64,000 bases of DNA, from positions 223,462,578 to 223,526,577 of the forward strand of contig CP136062.1 of assembly GCA_032622095.1 (NCBI GenBank). The letters run 5' to 3'. Below, piece by piece: positions 10,955-20,499 of the stretch. The notes under the pieces are model-generated. The model searched no databases. It worked only from the letters and a program-made list of their open reading frames with translations, and was not told the DNA's origin. Origin of the DNA: Siphonodentalium dalli (taxonomy: Eukaryota; Mollusca; Scaphopoda; Gadilida; Siphonodentaliidae). Position numbers and translations under genes: made by a program. How positions within the stretch are numbered: the first letter of the stretch is position 1; the number at the start of each line of letters is the position of its first letter.

Positions 10955-11660
10955 ATATATTTGCATCTGTTTTGTATGTACTTCGGCAGCCTCCTTGATA
11001 TATTTGTACATCTGTTTTGTATGTACTTTGGCAGCCTCCTTGATATATATATTTGCACATCTGATTTGTATGTACTTCTGCAGCCTCCTTGATATATTTG
11101 CACATCTGTTTTGTATGTACTTCGGCAGCCTCCTTGATATTTTTGCATCTGTTTTGTATGTTGAGACTGTATCTACTTCGGCGGCCTCCTGGATATATTT
11201 GCATCTGTTTTGTATGTCGAGACTGTATGTACTTCGGCAGCCTCCTTGATATATTTGCACATCTGATTTGTATGTACTTCTGCAGCCTCCTTGATATATT
11301 TGCACATCTGTTTTGTATGTACTTCGGCAGCCTCCTTGATATATTTGCATCTGTTTTGTATGTCGAGACTGCAATTGTATGTACTTCAGCGGCCTTCTGG
11401 ATATATTTGCATCTGTTTTGTATGTACTACAGTGGCCTCCTTGATATATTTGCATCTGTTTTGTTTGTACTTCGGCAGCCTCCTTGATATATTTGCACAT
11501 CTGTTTTGTATGTACTTCGGCAACCTCCTTGATATATTTGCATCTGTTTTGTATGTACTTCGGCAGCCTCCTTGATATATTTGCATCTGTTTTGTATGTT
11601 GAGACTGTATCTACATCGGCAGCCTCCTTGATATATTTGCATCTGTTTTGTTTGTCGAGA
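10955..11660. repeat. 42/45-bp minisatellite
   Basis: About 16 units of ACTTCGGCAGCCTCCTTGAT, ATATTTGCACATCTG, TTTTGTATGT. Units are 45 bp, or 42 bp when CAC is absent, with longer variants inserting TGTYGAGACTGTAT. Because most units are multiples of three, several frames on both strands stay open (up to 208 codons on the minus strand, rich in KYIKEAAEV and TYKTD). The repeat starts exactly where the FamH right hairpin breaks off. Confidence 0.9.
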
Positions 11661-12236
11661 TTATGTGGGATTTAACAATGAGTTGGGGATTCTTCTCGAT
11701 TAAATTTTGGAAAATTTCTTGCTTATTTCTTCATATAAAAGAGGACAATTGAAAAGAAAATTAATTTCATCTTTAGTGGGTACTGATCCTCAATGCTTCT
11801 GGGAAGTATCTATAGTCTCTTTAATGCTGCACCAGCACAGCTCCCAGCATCATGAAAGGGTTAACTGAGAGAGGAATGCCCTACACTAAAAACCTTAGTG
11901 TATTATTTATTAAAGCTTTAGCCCTTTTACATTACATCAACGAGAGCAGACAGAACAGCAAGTAACGCTTAATGCCGAAGCACAAATAGCAGAAGATGCT
12001 CAGGTTTATATGTGTGTTTCTATCCTGATAAATTTCCCAAAGGATTATGGGTATTTAATTATACAACTCTACCAACCATTTTCAGCAAGAGAGAAGTGTC
12101 ATGTTATCCTTTCTTGTTGGATTGACTCTCGAGGGACACAAAGGTTTGATGTCAAAAGAGCTGTCATGATGAGATATAAATGCTGTGCAAGAGAGAATTA
12201 ATGTGGTACAGGCCCCATTCCTCGTCAATGGAATGT
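11661..12236. other. Intergenic with one FamT-type end fragment
   Basis: Mostly unassigned AT-rich sequence. At 11820-11864, TTTAATGCTGCACCAGCACA + GCTCCCAGCATCATGAAAGGGTTAA matches the second type of FamT terminus, also seen at 28146-28187, 34220-34262 and 57131-57176. Confidence 0.5.
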
Positions 12237-12320
12237 GGCACCTTGGTCTAGCGGTTTGTGTGCTTGACTTGTAAAGACATGCAAGGTGTGAAAATGTCAC
12301 GAGTTCAATTGAATTCCACC
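12237..12320 (+). tRNA. tRNA-Thr(UGU)-like sequence, probably SINE head or pseudogene
   Basis: GGCACCTTGGTCTAGCGGTT resembles a D-arm/A-box. CTTGACTTGTAAAGAC gives an anticodon loop centred on UGU. CACGAGTTCAATTGAATTCC resembles a T-arm/B-box (GTTCAANTC). The segment between anticodon and T arms (GCAAGGTGTGAAAATGT) is longer than a normal variable loop, and the acceptor stem does not pair well. It is therefore likelier a tRNA-derived SINE head or decayed tRNA than a functional gene. FamH starts immediately after it. Confidence 0.35.
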
Positions 12321-12728
12321 TAGCCTGCAAATAGTGTGTCTGTCATTTGCAGAATAAGGTCCCCAGAGGGTGAATTTAGTGATGCTATCCCACTCGGTGT
12401 GCCAGCATCACCTCTGGGAACCCTATTCTGCTTAGGCCTCAACTACTATGGGATACTTCAACCCCAATTGATGTTGGTGACGTTCACCCATCAGTCGCGT
12501 GAACACGATTATGCATTTGATCTTCTTCAAATTATGGTATACAGAAACTGAACTGAAGGGAAAAAGTAACTAAATACAATGTTAATTTGAGACTGTAGAT
12601 ACTCCCCAGAAAATGAGGCCTAAGCAGAATTAATGAGGTCCCCCTTCCCAGAAAATGAGGCCTAAGCAGAATGATGTCCCCAGAGGGCAAACTTGGTGAT
12701 GCTAGCAGCCCACTTTGAAGGATAGCAT
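12319..12728. mobile_element. FamH, right-truncated copy
   Basis: GCCTGCAAATAGTGTGTCTG, then CATTTGCAGAATAAGGTCCC, the hairpin GTGATGCTATCCCACTCGG, and right-half pieces (GAGGCCTAAGCAGAATGATG, GGTGATGCTAGCAGCCCAC). A short duplication of CAGAAAATGAGGCCTAAGCA is present at 12608 and 12652. The terminal CACTATTT...GGCTT end is missing. Confidence 0.7.
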
Positions 12729-12814
12729 AACAAAAACCCTTCGAGCTGTTTGTTAATATCAGTGTTTAACATGTTATTTAACATCGTTTAGCGAACTTTT
12801 TCAGTTAATTATAC

Positions 12815-12965
12815 GCGATAAATATCGGCATGTTATGTTCTAAATGAATTGGGATGGTAATTATTAAATATCGGCATGTTGTATTCTAAATGAATTGGGA
12901 TGGTAATTATTAAATATCGGCATGTTGTAATCTAAATGAATTGGGATGGTAATTATTAACCAATT
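12815..12965. repeat. 46-bp tandem repeat, three copies
   Basis: ATATCGGCATGTTRTRTTCT + AAATGAATTGGGATGGTAAT + TATTA occurs three times. Confidence 0.8.
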
Positions 12966-13172
12966 CCCATGTTACTCCTTCATGCTGTTTGTAAATATTG
13001 ACGTTTAGTGAACTTTAGTCTTGCATGGTCTCTAAACTTTTTTATTCCATTTCTTTGTATAATTTTGAATCAGTGTAGACACTGTAGAGTGACTCTGAGG
13101 ATAAATTCTGTCGATGTGTCAACTCTGTTCTATTCCATATCAGTCATTTATACATATTACATAACAAGTATT

Positions 13173-13665
13173 AACATTGATGATATAAAAGGGATTTGAC
13201 AACAAGCTTTAAGCTTTTGGAAGTCGTTTCCAGTTGACTTGTGTCCAGGCCCATCCTGTGAGAGTGATTTCAGACATATCAAATTGTTTCGAAAAAATGG
13301 GACTTCAGGTGTAACGTTTTTAACATTTTAATATTTTATCGATTACATACTCACATTGTGGGACTGTTTGATGGGTGTCTCAAAATAAAATAGTTTCATA
13401 TGGAAAATTCTATAGTTTTAAAGGCAACATTGATGATATAAAAGGGATTCGACAACAAGCTTGAAGCTTTTGGAAGTCGTTTCCGGTTGACTTGTGTCCA
13501 GGCCCATCCTGTGAGAGTGATTTCAGACATGTCAAGTTGTTTCGAAAAAATGGGACTTCAGGTGTAAACTTAATATTTTATTGCATATATAGTCACATTG
13601 TGGGCCGGTTTGATGGGTGTCTCAAAATAAAATGGTTTCATATGAAAAATTCTATAGTTTGAAAG
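13173..13665 (+). repeat. 253-bp tandem duplication
   Basis: AACATTGATGATATAAAAGG begins copies at 13173 and 13426. Both carry GGAAGTCGTTTCCRGTTGAC, TGTCCAGGCCCATCCTGTGA, CGAAAAAATGGGACTTCAGG and GATGGGTGTCTCAAAATAAA. They are well conserved and no protein is evident. Confidence 0.85.
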
Positions 13666-14124
13666 GTTATCACCGGGCCATATTCGCCATATTAGAACTT
13701 AGAACTGTTGTTCAATGTAGTGTGTGTTTTGTGAAGTAATATTTCTAAATTTTGGCCATTCCACATTCATCATTAATTAATAGCCTTCAGTACTTTTCAC
13801 AAACAGTTTGAAGAGTTCGTTATGTTTTATTATTATTATCACATATTAGGTCTTTAGGAAAAGGTCATTACTTGCCTGTCAGGTCATGATTCATTAGTGT
13901 TTAATATAATTGTCATATTCATTTAATCAAACCTGTTAATTATCTTGGTACCTTTTAATTGTTTTGCCTCTTGGCTTATCTAGTTCATTAATATTAATTG
14001 CCCAATTAAATCAGTCAACACTTTCTATTTCCATTGACATGTTTTAACATGTCACCTTTTTCTCATTGGTTAATTCAGCTTGGCATTTCGCATCTCCAAT
14101 TGTATATTAATAGCTTCACCTTCA
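13666..14124. other. Intergenic, nothing recognised
   Basis: AT-rich sequence with no supported feature. It ends at the target-site duplication of the retroposon that follows. Confidence 0.45.
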
Positions 14125-15142
14125 AACTTGAGGGAGAGACACACTCGGTCCGACCACCAGAGAGTTAGGATCGCCACCTCTCAAGATGACTACGCCACCG
14201 ATAATCCCGAATGCTATCACAACAATGCTGGACTCCATGCATGTCGCGCCTTGTGTGAGCTGGTCACTCCATGCACACAAAGGCGGATACCAGTTGGTTT
14301 TGGACTTCCAGTCCTGCCCGGCAAATCCCTTATCAGGGCTCTCTACCAGGAGAGGTCTGGAATCTACCAAACCAGCCAGGAAGAAGCGAAAGAAATAGAC
14401 TCCATCCAGGAAAAAGAGAGACAGAGATATTGGCTGCGTGGAAAAAGAGGAAATCAACTGATGCCACACCAGGCCACACCTCCCGTGCAGCCGAGATCGA
14501 TGCACCGCCCGAAGTGGTAATGGACTCTCCATCGCCACGGATAGACGCGGACATCTCCTTTTTCAACCCGAAGATGCCGTATTACACCGAACCGGAGTCT
14601 TCACCTGCCTCTCCTACAGCAAACGAAGCACCAACATCCGACCCCGAAGATACATCCGACTCCGAAGACACATCTGACTCCGACTCCGAAGACACATCTG
14701 ACTCCAACCCCGACGACACATCTGATTCCGACTCTGACTGCGATTCCGACGACACATCCGACTCCGAAAAAGAAGAAAGACAAAAGGACTTAATGGAAGT
14801 TTTAGCGAGAGCACAAGAAGCATTAAGAAAAGCCGATTTAATACAAGCCGAAACCGAAAAGCTCATTAATCGTCCAACTCCAAGTTTGCAAACATCACCA
14901 TCCGAACCACCGCCAAAAAAGAGAAAGAGAAATAGAAAGAAACAAAACAACCGCCACTAAGACTCCTCCACCACGTTTTCGCCGCCTTGCCTCCAACCAC
15001 AGCACCTACGACAGCCAAAATGTTTGATTTTCATCGGAAAAAACCAAGGAAGGGTGAAGGGACTTGCACACTGCAGTCCGACCATCCTACCCGGCCTTCG
15101 GCTGGAAACGACTCAACAACAACAACAACAACTTGAGGGAGA
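14125..15142 (+). mobile_element. ORF1-only non-LTR retroposon with CAA tail and 13-bp target duplication
   Basis: AACTTGAGGGAGA occurs at 14125-14137 and again at 15130-15142, directly flanking about 1 kb of insert. Flanks on the outside differ. The insert ends GGCTGGAAACGACTCAACAA followed by (CAA)n at about 15107-15130, a simple-repeat tail typical of LINE-mobilised elements. It is GC-richer than its surroundings. It contains a broken ORF1-like region (next entry) and no reverse transcriptase, so it would need enzymes in trans. The family is unknown. Confidence 0.75.
14186..14960 (+). pseudogene. ORF1-like protein of the retroposon, frameshifted
   Basis: The first frame starts at ATG 14186 (MTTPPIIPNAITTM) and includes WSLHAHKGGYQLVLDF and a basic run PARKKRKK, then hits TAG at 14396-14398. 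Beyond that stop the same frame reads TPSRKKRDRD, a basic motif like those between ORF1 segments of animal retroelements. The frame open from 14271 to 14960 carries ILAAWKKRK, then an acidic Ser/Asp-rich tract (14640-14770, DSEDTSDSDSEDTSD type), a helical EVLARAQEALRKADL segment and a basic C-terminus KKRKRNRKK. One stop and one frameshift thus separate the halves. The DNA of the acidic tract is a TCCGAAGACACATCTGAC minisatellite. RNA or nucleic-acid binding is inferred from charge only. Confidence 0.5.
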
Positions 15143-15279
15143 AAATTTTATCTAGACTAGTCGCTATATTGTTTCACGTCATTAGGATTACCATTGGACA
15201 CTTCGAGCTAACATTATAAGGAATACCTGTTGCTGTTATATGTTATGGTCATCTTGGAAAACCAGATCATTGATAATAA

Positions 15280-15600
15280 AAGCTATTCCCCCACAACGGA
15301 CTTGTTCGTTTACTACTGTTGGAATGTGAGATCTTAGAGTCGGTCAGAGGGGGTTGTCTTCAGCATATCAAGAACATATATGATGAAATAACGAAAGAGG
15401 ATTTCAACAACTTGTCGACAAAGGATAAACTCACAGTCATCCTGGGTAATGGGATTCACAGATTGCAGATTGAGGATTGCGAAGAGGTTGCAGCTCTGCT
15501 ATCAAAACTAAAGATCAGCTGTATGCATCTATGCTATCGCTTGCACTGTGCCAGAAAGAAGTATTCGATCGACAGAAAGAACATTGGTGGCGACGAATGA
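15280..15600 (+). CDS. Possible exon, unknown helical protein
   Basis: A frame of 106 codons opens after TAA 15277 and ends at TGA 15598-15600, with no good ATG near its start, so it would be a 3'-terminal exon if real. The peptide looks non-repetitive and helical, with NIYDEITKEDFNNLSTKDKL and EDCEEVAALLSKLKISCMHL. It does not resemble any repeat in the window. The alternating charged and leucine-rich pattern is compatible with a death-fold-like or other helical domain, but no family motif can be named. Confidence 0.3.
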   Translation, partial: KLFPHNGLVRLLLLECEILESVRGGCLQHIKNIYDEITKEDFNNLSTKDKLTVILGNGIHRLQIEDCEEVAALLSKLKISCMHLCYRLHCARKKYSIDRKNIGGDE

Positions 15601-15796
15601 CCGTGCACGGTGCATTTTAACCTATATATTTTATCCCGTAATATGGTGACGTTATGGTACCTGTAAATATGTACAGTTCACTCAACAAGTTGAGGTTGTC
15701 CGATGCTGGACGGTTGGATTACAGAAGTAAGAAGTAATGACATTGGACATCTCCAGTTCCCGACTATCATATCTACAGAATTTCTGCCCCGTTATA

Positions 15797-16193
15797 TTAA
15801 CCCTTTACCCAACAAACCAGCCAAAACCGGCCAAATAAAGCTTCAACAGCCTAAAATATCTGCGGTTTGTCTCAATAGAACCATACAAATATGGATATCA
15901 TTGGAACCGGCTCCTTGACCACATTGTGATAGTTACAGTTAGCCCTGTGCCAATGCATTCTCTTATATATGCGAGTCGACCATAGGTCGCCTCGCATATA
16001 TAAGAGAATGCATTGGCCTAAAAATATCTTTTTTTAACACTTTTTACCATTTTTTCTTACATTCTTTAACAATTTTATAATTTTTAATGTGTTAAGCCAA
16101 TGCATTCTCTATATATGCGAGGCGACCTATGGTCGACTCGCATATATAAGAGAATGCATTGGCACAGGGCCGTTCTGTTGGGTAAAGGGTTAA
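15797..16193 (+). mobile_element. FamB copy 1 (piggyBac-type MITE)
   Basis: TTAA at 15797-15800 and 16190-16193 flank an element starting CCCTTTACCCAACAAACCAG and ending CTGTTGGGTAAAGGG. TTAA targets with CCC/GGG termini are the piggyBac hallmark. Inside are GCTTCAACAGCCTAAAATAT, GGATATCATTGGAACCGGCT, and two large hairpins, GCCAATGCATTCTCTTATAT + ATGCGAG with its mirror. No transposase. Confidence 0.85.
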
Positions 16194-16467
16194 ATACTCA
16201 TCCCCAACAAAAGAAGCCCAAGTCGGTCAAAAGCTCTTCAGAGTTTGTGTTTATGTAATGTTTTTACCTCAAGACTTTTTTCAATAAAATTTATCTATCT
16301 GTCTAAGAATGGGACAATACATCATTGAATCTGCGATCATGTTTACAAGCCATGGCACAGGAAAATTGAAACTAAAGTGTTATATAAAACAGCATCTTAA
16401 GTGGTGTATTGATGCTACATGGCAACCCGAAACATCCCGGCAATAATTTACAAGGATGTATCAATAT

Positions 16468-16868
16468 CAAGCATGAGTTTAGTGTGTCTGTCATTTGCAG
16501 AATGAGGTCCCCAGAGGGTGAAATTAGTGACACACAGTGGGCTAGCATCACCAAATTTACCCTCTTGGGACCTCATTTTGCATGGCCTCATCTGCTATGG
16601 GAGACATAGACTCAGATTGAAGTTCCCAAATGGTGAATATTGAGATGTACAACCATTGGGAACCTTGATTATGCAAAGTGTCATTTGGCAATTTGGAGAT
16701 ATAGAGAAAGAGAATAAAGAAACCTTCCAGAAAAGATGAGGCCTAAGCAGAATGAGGTTCCCAGAGGGTAAATTTAGTGTGGCTAGACCACTATGGGGGA
16801 TAGCGTCACTAAATTCACCCTCTGGGGGCCTCATTCTGTAAATGACAGGCACTTTATTCTCATGCCTG
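16468..16868. mobile_element. FamH copy with near-perfect 8-bp target duplication
   Basis: Starts CAAGCATGAGTTTAGTGTG and ends CACTTTATTCTCATGCCTG. It is flanked by ATCAATAT (16460-16467) and ATTAATAT (16869-16876), 7 of 8 identical. Internal landmarks as in other FamH copies. Confidence 0.8.
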
Positions 16869-16876
16869 ATTAATAT

Positions 16877-17199
16877 GATCGTGGTGTGAAGAAAACGACA
16901 CACATTTCACGGCATATTGAACGCGCAACTTGTGTGTTCCAGTCAGAAAGTATTTATTACCTTGGGATTTTTGATAAAGGCAAAACAGTTTTAACATTAT
17001 TTTTGAATAATTCACAGAATTAATTAATATATGCCACAGCTGTGAGATAAAATCTGGAACAAGTGCATTGTACTTTTGGGCTAACGGAACGCTACAGAAA
17101 CTTCAACATGTTACATTCGTGTCTGAATGGGATAGTGTTTGTTACCTTCGTTTTTTTAAATTTTTGTGTATGCAAATATACATGCCGCTCTTCAACCAG
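16877..17199. other. Upstream region of the lectin gene
   Basis: No repeat recognised. At 17108 a frame beginning MLHSCLNGIVFVTFVFLNF looks like a signal peptide, but it is in a different frame from the PAN exon and is separated from it by only about 30 bp. Either it is coincidental or a one-base indel in the T-rich stretch (17150-17165) has broken a signal-PAN junction. The pyrimidine-rich stretch and ACCAG at 17195-17199 form a plausible splice acceptor. Confidence 0.35.
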
Positions 17200-17355
17200 T
17201 TTTCATTACAAAGACAGGAAACTATCTACGATGCTTAACACTCTGCCGTTACCAAAGTGCTTGTGTAAAAACATATTTTTCAAATAAACGATGTTTTCTG
17301 ATAACAAATCCAGAGAGTTCTCTAGGTGAAGCTATTCATCAAATCATGAAGTCAG
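17200..17355 (+). CDS. PAN/apple-like exon of a C-type lectin gene
   Basis: Predicted exon of 156 bp between acceptor CTTCAACCAG| (ends 17199) and donor TCAG|GTAAGG (17356). Both boundaries are phase 1, giving a symmetric 1-1 exon of the sort that shuffles in extracellular proteins. The peptide contains GNYLRCLTLCRYQSACVKTY then FSNKRCFLITN. The spacing C-x3-C-x5-C-x8-C and the CxLI ending match the core of PAN/apple domains, which bind proteins or sugars outside the cell. It ends SSLGEAIHQIMKS. The domain is short compared with a full PAN domain, so a preceding exon probably supplies the N-terminal part. The next coding exon is at 18336. Confidence 0.5.
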
Positions 17356-18360
17356 GTAAGGTGTGCAGACAACATGAAGTCAGGTAAGGTGTGCAGACAA
17401 CATGAAGTCAGGTAAGGTGTGCAGACAACATGAAGTCAGGTAAGGTGTGCAGACAACATGAAGTCAGGTAAGGTGTGCAGACAACATGAAGTCAGGGAAG
17501 GTGTGCAGACAACATGAAGTCAGGTAAGGTGTGCAGAGGACATGGTGTCCGAGAAGTCAGGTAAGGTGTGCAGACAACATGGTGTCTGTGATCCTCGAGA
17601 AGTCAGGTAAGGTGTGCAGAGGACATGGTGTCTGTGATCCTCGAGAAGTCAAGTAAGGTGTGCAGAGGACATGGTGTCTGTGATCCTCGAGAAGTCAGGT
17701 AAGGTGTGCAGAGGACATGGTGTCTGTGATCCTCGAGAAGTCAGGTAAGGTGTGCAGACAACATGAAGTCAGGTAAGGTGTGCAGACAACATGAAGTCAG
17801 GTAAGGTGTGCAGACAACATGAAGTCAGGTAAGGTGTGCAGACAACATGAAGTCAGGGAAGCTGTGCAGACAACATGAAGTCAGGTAAGGTGTGCAGAGG
17901 ACATGGTGTCCAAGAAGTCAGGTAAGGTGTGCAGACAACATGGTGTCTGTGATCCTCGAGAAGTCAGGTAAGGTGTGCAGAGGACATGGTGTCTGTGATC
18001 CTCGAGAAGTCAGGTAAGGTGTGCAGAGGACATGGTGTCTGTGATCCTCGAGAAGTCAGGTAAGGTGTGCAGAGGACATGGTGTCTGTGATCCTCGAGAA
18101 GTCAGGTAAGGTGTGCAGACAACATGGTGTCTGTGATCCTCGAGAAGTCAGGTAAGGTGTGCAGACAACATGGTGTCTGTGATCCTCGAGAAGTCAGGTA
18201 AGGTGTGCAGAGGACATGGTGTCTGTAATCCTCGAGAAGTCAGGGAATGTGTGCAGACAACATGGTGTCTGTGATCCTCGAGAAGTCAGGTAAGGTGCGC
18301 AGACAACATGGTGTCTGTGATCCTCGAGAAGTCAGGTAAGGTGTGCAGACAACATGGTGT
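17346..18360 (+). repeat. 28/46-bp minisatellite built on a splice-donor sequence
   Basis: About 27 units fill the intron between the PAN and lectin exons. Unit A (28 bp) is ATGAAGTCAGGTAAGGTGTG + CAGACAAC. Unit B (46 bp) is ATGGTGTCTGTGATCCTCGA + GAAGTCAGGTAAGGTGTG + CAGAGGAC. A-blocks sit at about 17346-17540 and 17762-17900, each followed by B-blocks, so the array also has a higher-order duplication of about 416 bp. About 24 units keep CAGGTAAG, a perfect 5' splice consensus. ATGAAGTCAG is the end of the PAN exon and GTGTGCAGACAACATGGTGT is the start of the lectin exon, so the unit derives from the junction. Confidence 0.9.
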
Positions 18361-18826
18361 CTGTGGTCATGACGAGTTATGCATCCCAACAGGTGGAACA
18401 GGGATTGGGCCGGGATATAGGTGCAAAACACTCCAAGGTTATAATCAAGTGAACTCAAAGGTGTTCAAAATATACTCAACTCCTGCAAGATTTTACAGTG
18501 CAAAACAGGCATGCGAAAATGAAGGAGGGAAACTCTTTATTTTAGAGGATCAATTGGAATGGCAATTGATATTCGATATCATCAAAGCAAACAACAGCTT
18601 AAGCTCAATGAAAGAATTCTGGATAAACGGCCATGATAGAGATATGGATGGCACTTTTAAAACTACTTCTGGTTCGGCCCTACCTTGGGTATACTGGGCA
18701 CCAAATGAACCGAATGGAGATGAACACTGCATGGAGTTGCAAAATCGTGTAAGTTACCGAATGAACGATATTGGTTGTAATCGAATCGACCGAGGAGGAT
18801 ACATCTGCCAGTGGCCACAATTATAA
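18336..18826 (+). CDS. EGF-like remnant plus C-type lectin domain, terminal exon
   Basis: The frame ends at TAA 18824-18826. If the exon starts right after the last repeat CAG (18335), it enters in phase 1, matching the PAN exon; the exact start is uncertain because every repeat unit offers the same junction. The N-terminal part, VCRQHGVCGHDELCIP then GPGYRCKTLQGY, looks like an EGF domain in which one C-terminal cysteine is replaced. About 125 residues of C-type lectin domain follow: ACENEGGKLFILED, WINGHDRDMDGTF, WAPNEPNGDEHCMELQ with the EPN calcium/sugar motif of the mannose-binding type, MNDIGC in the WND position, and GGYICQ. The four canonical cysteines are present. The likely role is secreted carbohydrate recognition, for example in immunity or surface adhesion. 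No membrane anchor follows. Confidence 0.75.
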
Positions 18827-18889
18827 TGGGGGAGATGATTTCACTGCCCGTCACAGCAGGAGGAACATGGCAGAGCTGACACGGTCTTA

Positions 18890-18895
18890 AATAAA
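18890..18895 (+). terminator. Polyadenylation signal of the lectin gene
   Basis: AATAAA lies 63 nt after the stop codon, a typical distance for a short 3' UTR. A T-rich stretch follows. Confidence 0.5.
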
Positions 18896-19660
18896 TCTTA
18901 GCATTTATTTATACGATAAAAACTATAAAACATTCCGGTATAGTTGCAAGCGGTCCACACAACAATGGTAACTCCGGTTACGTGGACTTAACAGCGGAGT
19001 TCCCGAACATAAATTGAGGTACCAAAAATAAAAATGATCTTATATGCATGCAGTGCAAATGTGTGAATTAACAGCATGGATGATCTTTTTGTCAAATTCT
19101 GTCTGGAAATTCTTTTTGATATTTGGTACATGCGATTATTTTGACACAATATTTAAGAACCGTCAACTCGTTGGAAATTATAATCCCATTTACTACACTT
19201 TTGTGACATGAAACATATGTCTGTAAGTTCGAACTTTTATCTCACATTAGTGAGGTGTATATATATCTATGATATAATATGTGATAATCATGAGAGGAAA
19301 CTTTTTTATTTTTCTTGGTTCAAGAAATTTCATAATAATTTTCATTTATAAAGACAACCAGCCATAAAATGTATTTATTATAAAATTTTCATGTCATGCC
19401 TGGTGATCAATAAAACATTTGGTTGATAATCAAATCTCCAGCTGACCAGGGATCTAGAATACTGTGGATTATTTCCATTTGATTGCTCGCTCTCTGCTTG
19501 AGTGGACCAGAGCCTGCATACACTATTTTCATTTGGCTGAATTATTTGTGACTGCTTTATTCTTCATTGTAATATATAGTGGTATGATGTTATATATCAT
19601 GCAATTATAAATCTAACTCTACATTTATATGACACAAAAGAAGCTTCCTCTCATAGAACC
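18896..19660. other. Intergenic, nothing recognised
   Basis: AT-rich, with no long open frame or repeat end that could be supported. Confidence 0.45.
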
Positions 19661-20012
19661 ATGCAGGTCAATAAGAAGCTTCCTCTCATAGAACCATGCT
19701 TCCTCTCATAGAACCATGGAAGTCAATAAGATATTCGGTGATAAGATTATTGTGTGAAATTATTCTAGCAGTTCTTGGTACAAAAATAAAATGAATTGTT
19801 CAACCTTTCAAATGTATTAAATCTATTTATTTTGTCTTATCTTAATAATTGTTCAGATTCTATATGTGAAATTCAAGATCTTTCGCCAGATAGATCCAAA
19901 TAAAAATTCTTTGTTGAAAATCACTTTCATCATGTCTTGCCTGAATTTATGAAAAAATGCGCATCTGGTCCTCAACCCTTTCATAATGCGCATCTGGTCC
20001 TCAACCCTTTCA
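19661..20012. repeat. Two small tandem duplications
   Basis: AGCTTCCTCTCATAGAACCATG-type units occur three times at about 19671-19720. ATGCGCATCTGGTCCTCAAC + CCTTTCATAA occurs twice at about 19957-20012. The sequence between is unassigned. Confidence 0.7.
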
Positions 20013-20031
20013 TAAGGGAACTGGTACAGCA

Positions 20032-20495
20032 TTAAAGGTACTCAATTCGATCAGACAGTCCCCATACCAACAATATATATCAACAACAACATTTCTTCAA
20101 AATACGCTTTAGTTATCAGAATCGATTTATTGGAACAAAATAATGCTAACCCCTGTCAACAATGGTATCAAATTTCCCAAAACTTATTTATTAACATTTT
20201 GTTCAACAAAATATGGCTGTATTATCACTAAAGTATCAATTTTTTTTACCGTATTACCACTTGATTTTAGAGTTATCCATCTTCATTCACAATTTTGTCT
20301 GAGACCCACTGTTTGACCACATGTTTCTGGGCCACATATTATTATGCATCTCGAGAAATAACAAATTTCAAAAATTGATATCGGATCACTCTGAGCTTTC
20401 AAGGGTGGGTTACTCGACTCGAATCAAATATTTTTTACCCCCGAAGCCAAAGAAATAGTAATTAAGGAGCATCTGATCGGATTGAGTACCTTTAA
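20032..20495. mobile_element. FamR copy 1 (TTAA-flanked MITE)
   Basis: TTAA 20032-20035 + AGGTACTCAATTCGATCAG at the left; CTGATCGGATTGAGTACCT + TTAA 20492-20495 at the right. The inverted ends are about 19 bp. Internal anchors AGTTATCAGAATCGATT, CACTTGATTTTAGAGTTATC and TACTCGACTCGAATCAAATA are shared with 32221-32675. The TTAA target suggests a piggyBac- or Kolobok-like mobiliser; no coding region. Confidence 0.75.
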
Positions 20496-20499
20496 AGAT

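Noticed and set aside
10864-11675. Many overlapping 60-208-codon frames on both strands
   Set aside because: All lie in the 42/45-bp minisatellite. Openness follows from period divisible by three and they have no non-repetitive flanks or domain.
14582-14950. Minus-strand frames rich in Ser/Val/Gly
   Set aside because: Antisense shadows of the acidic Ser/Asp minisatellite in the retroposon.
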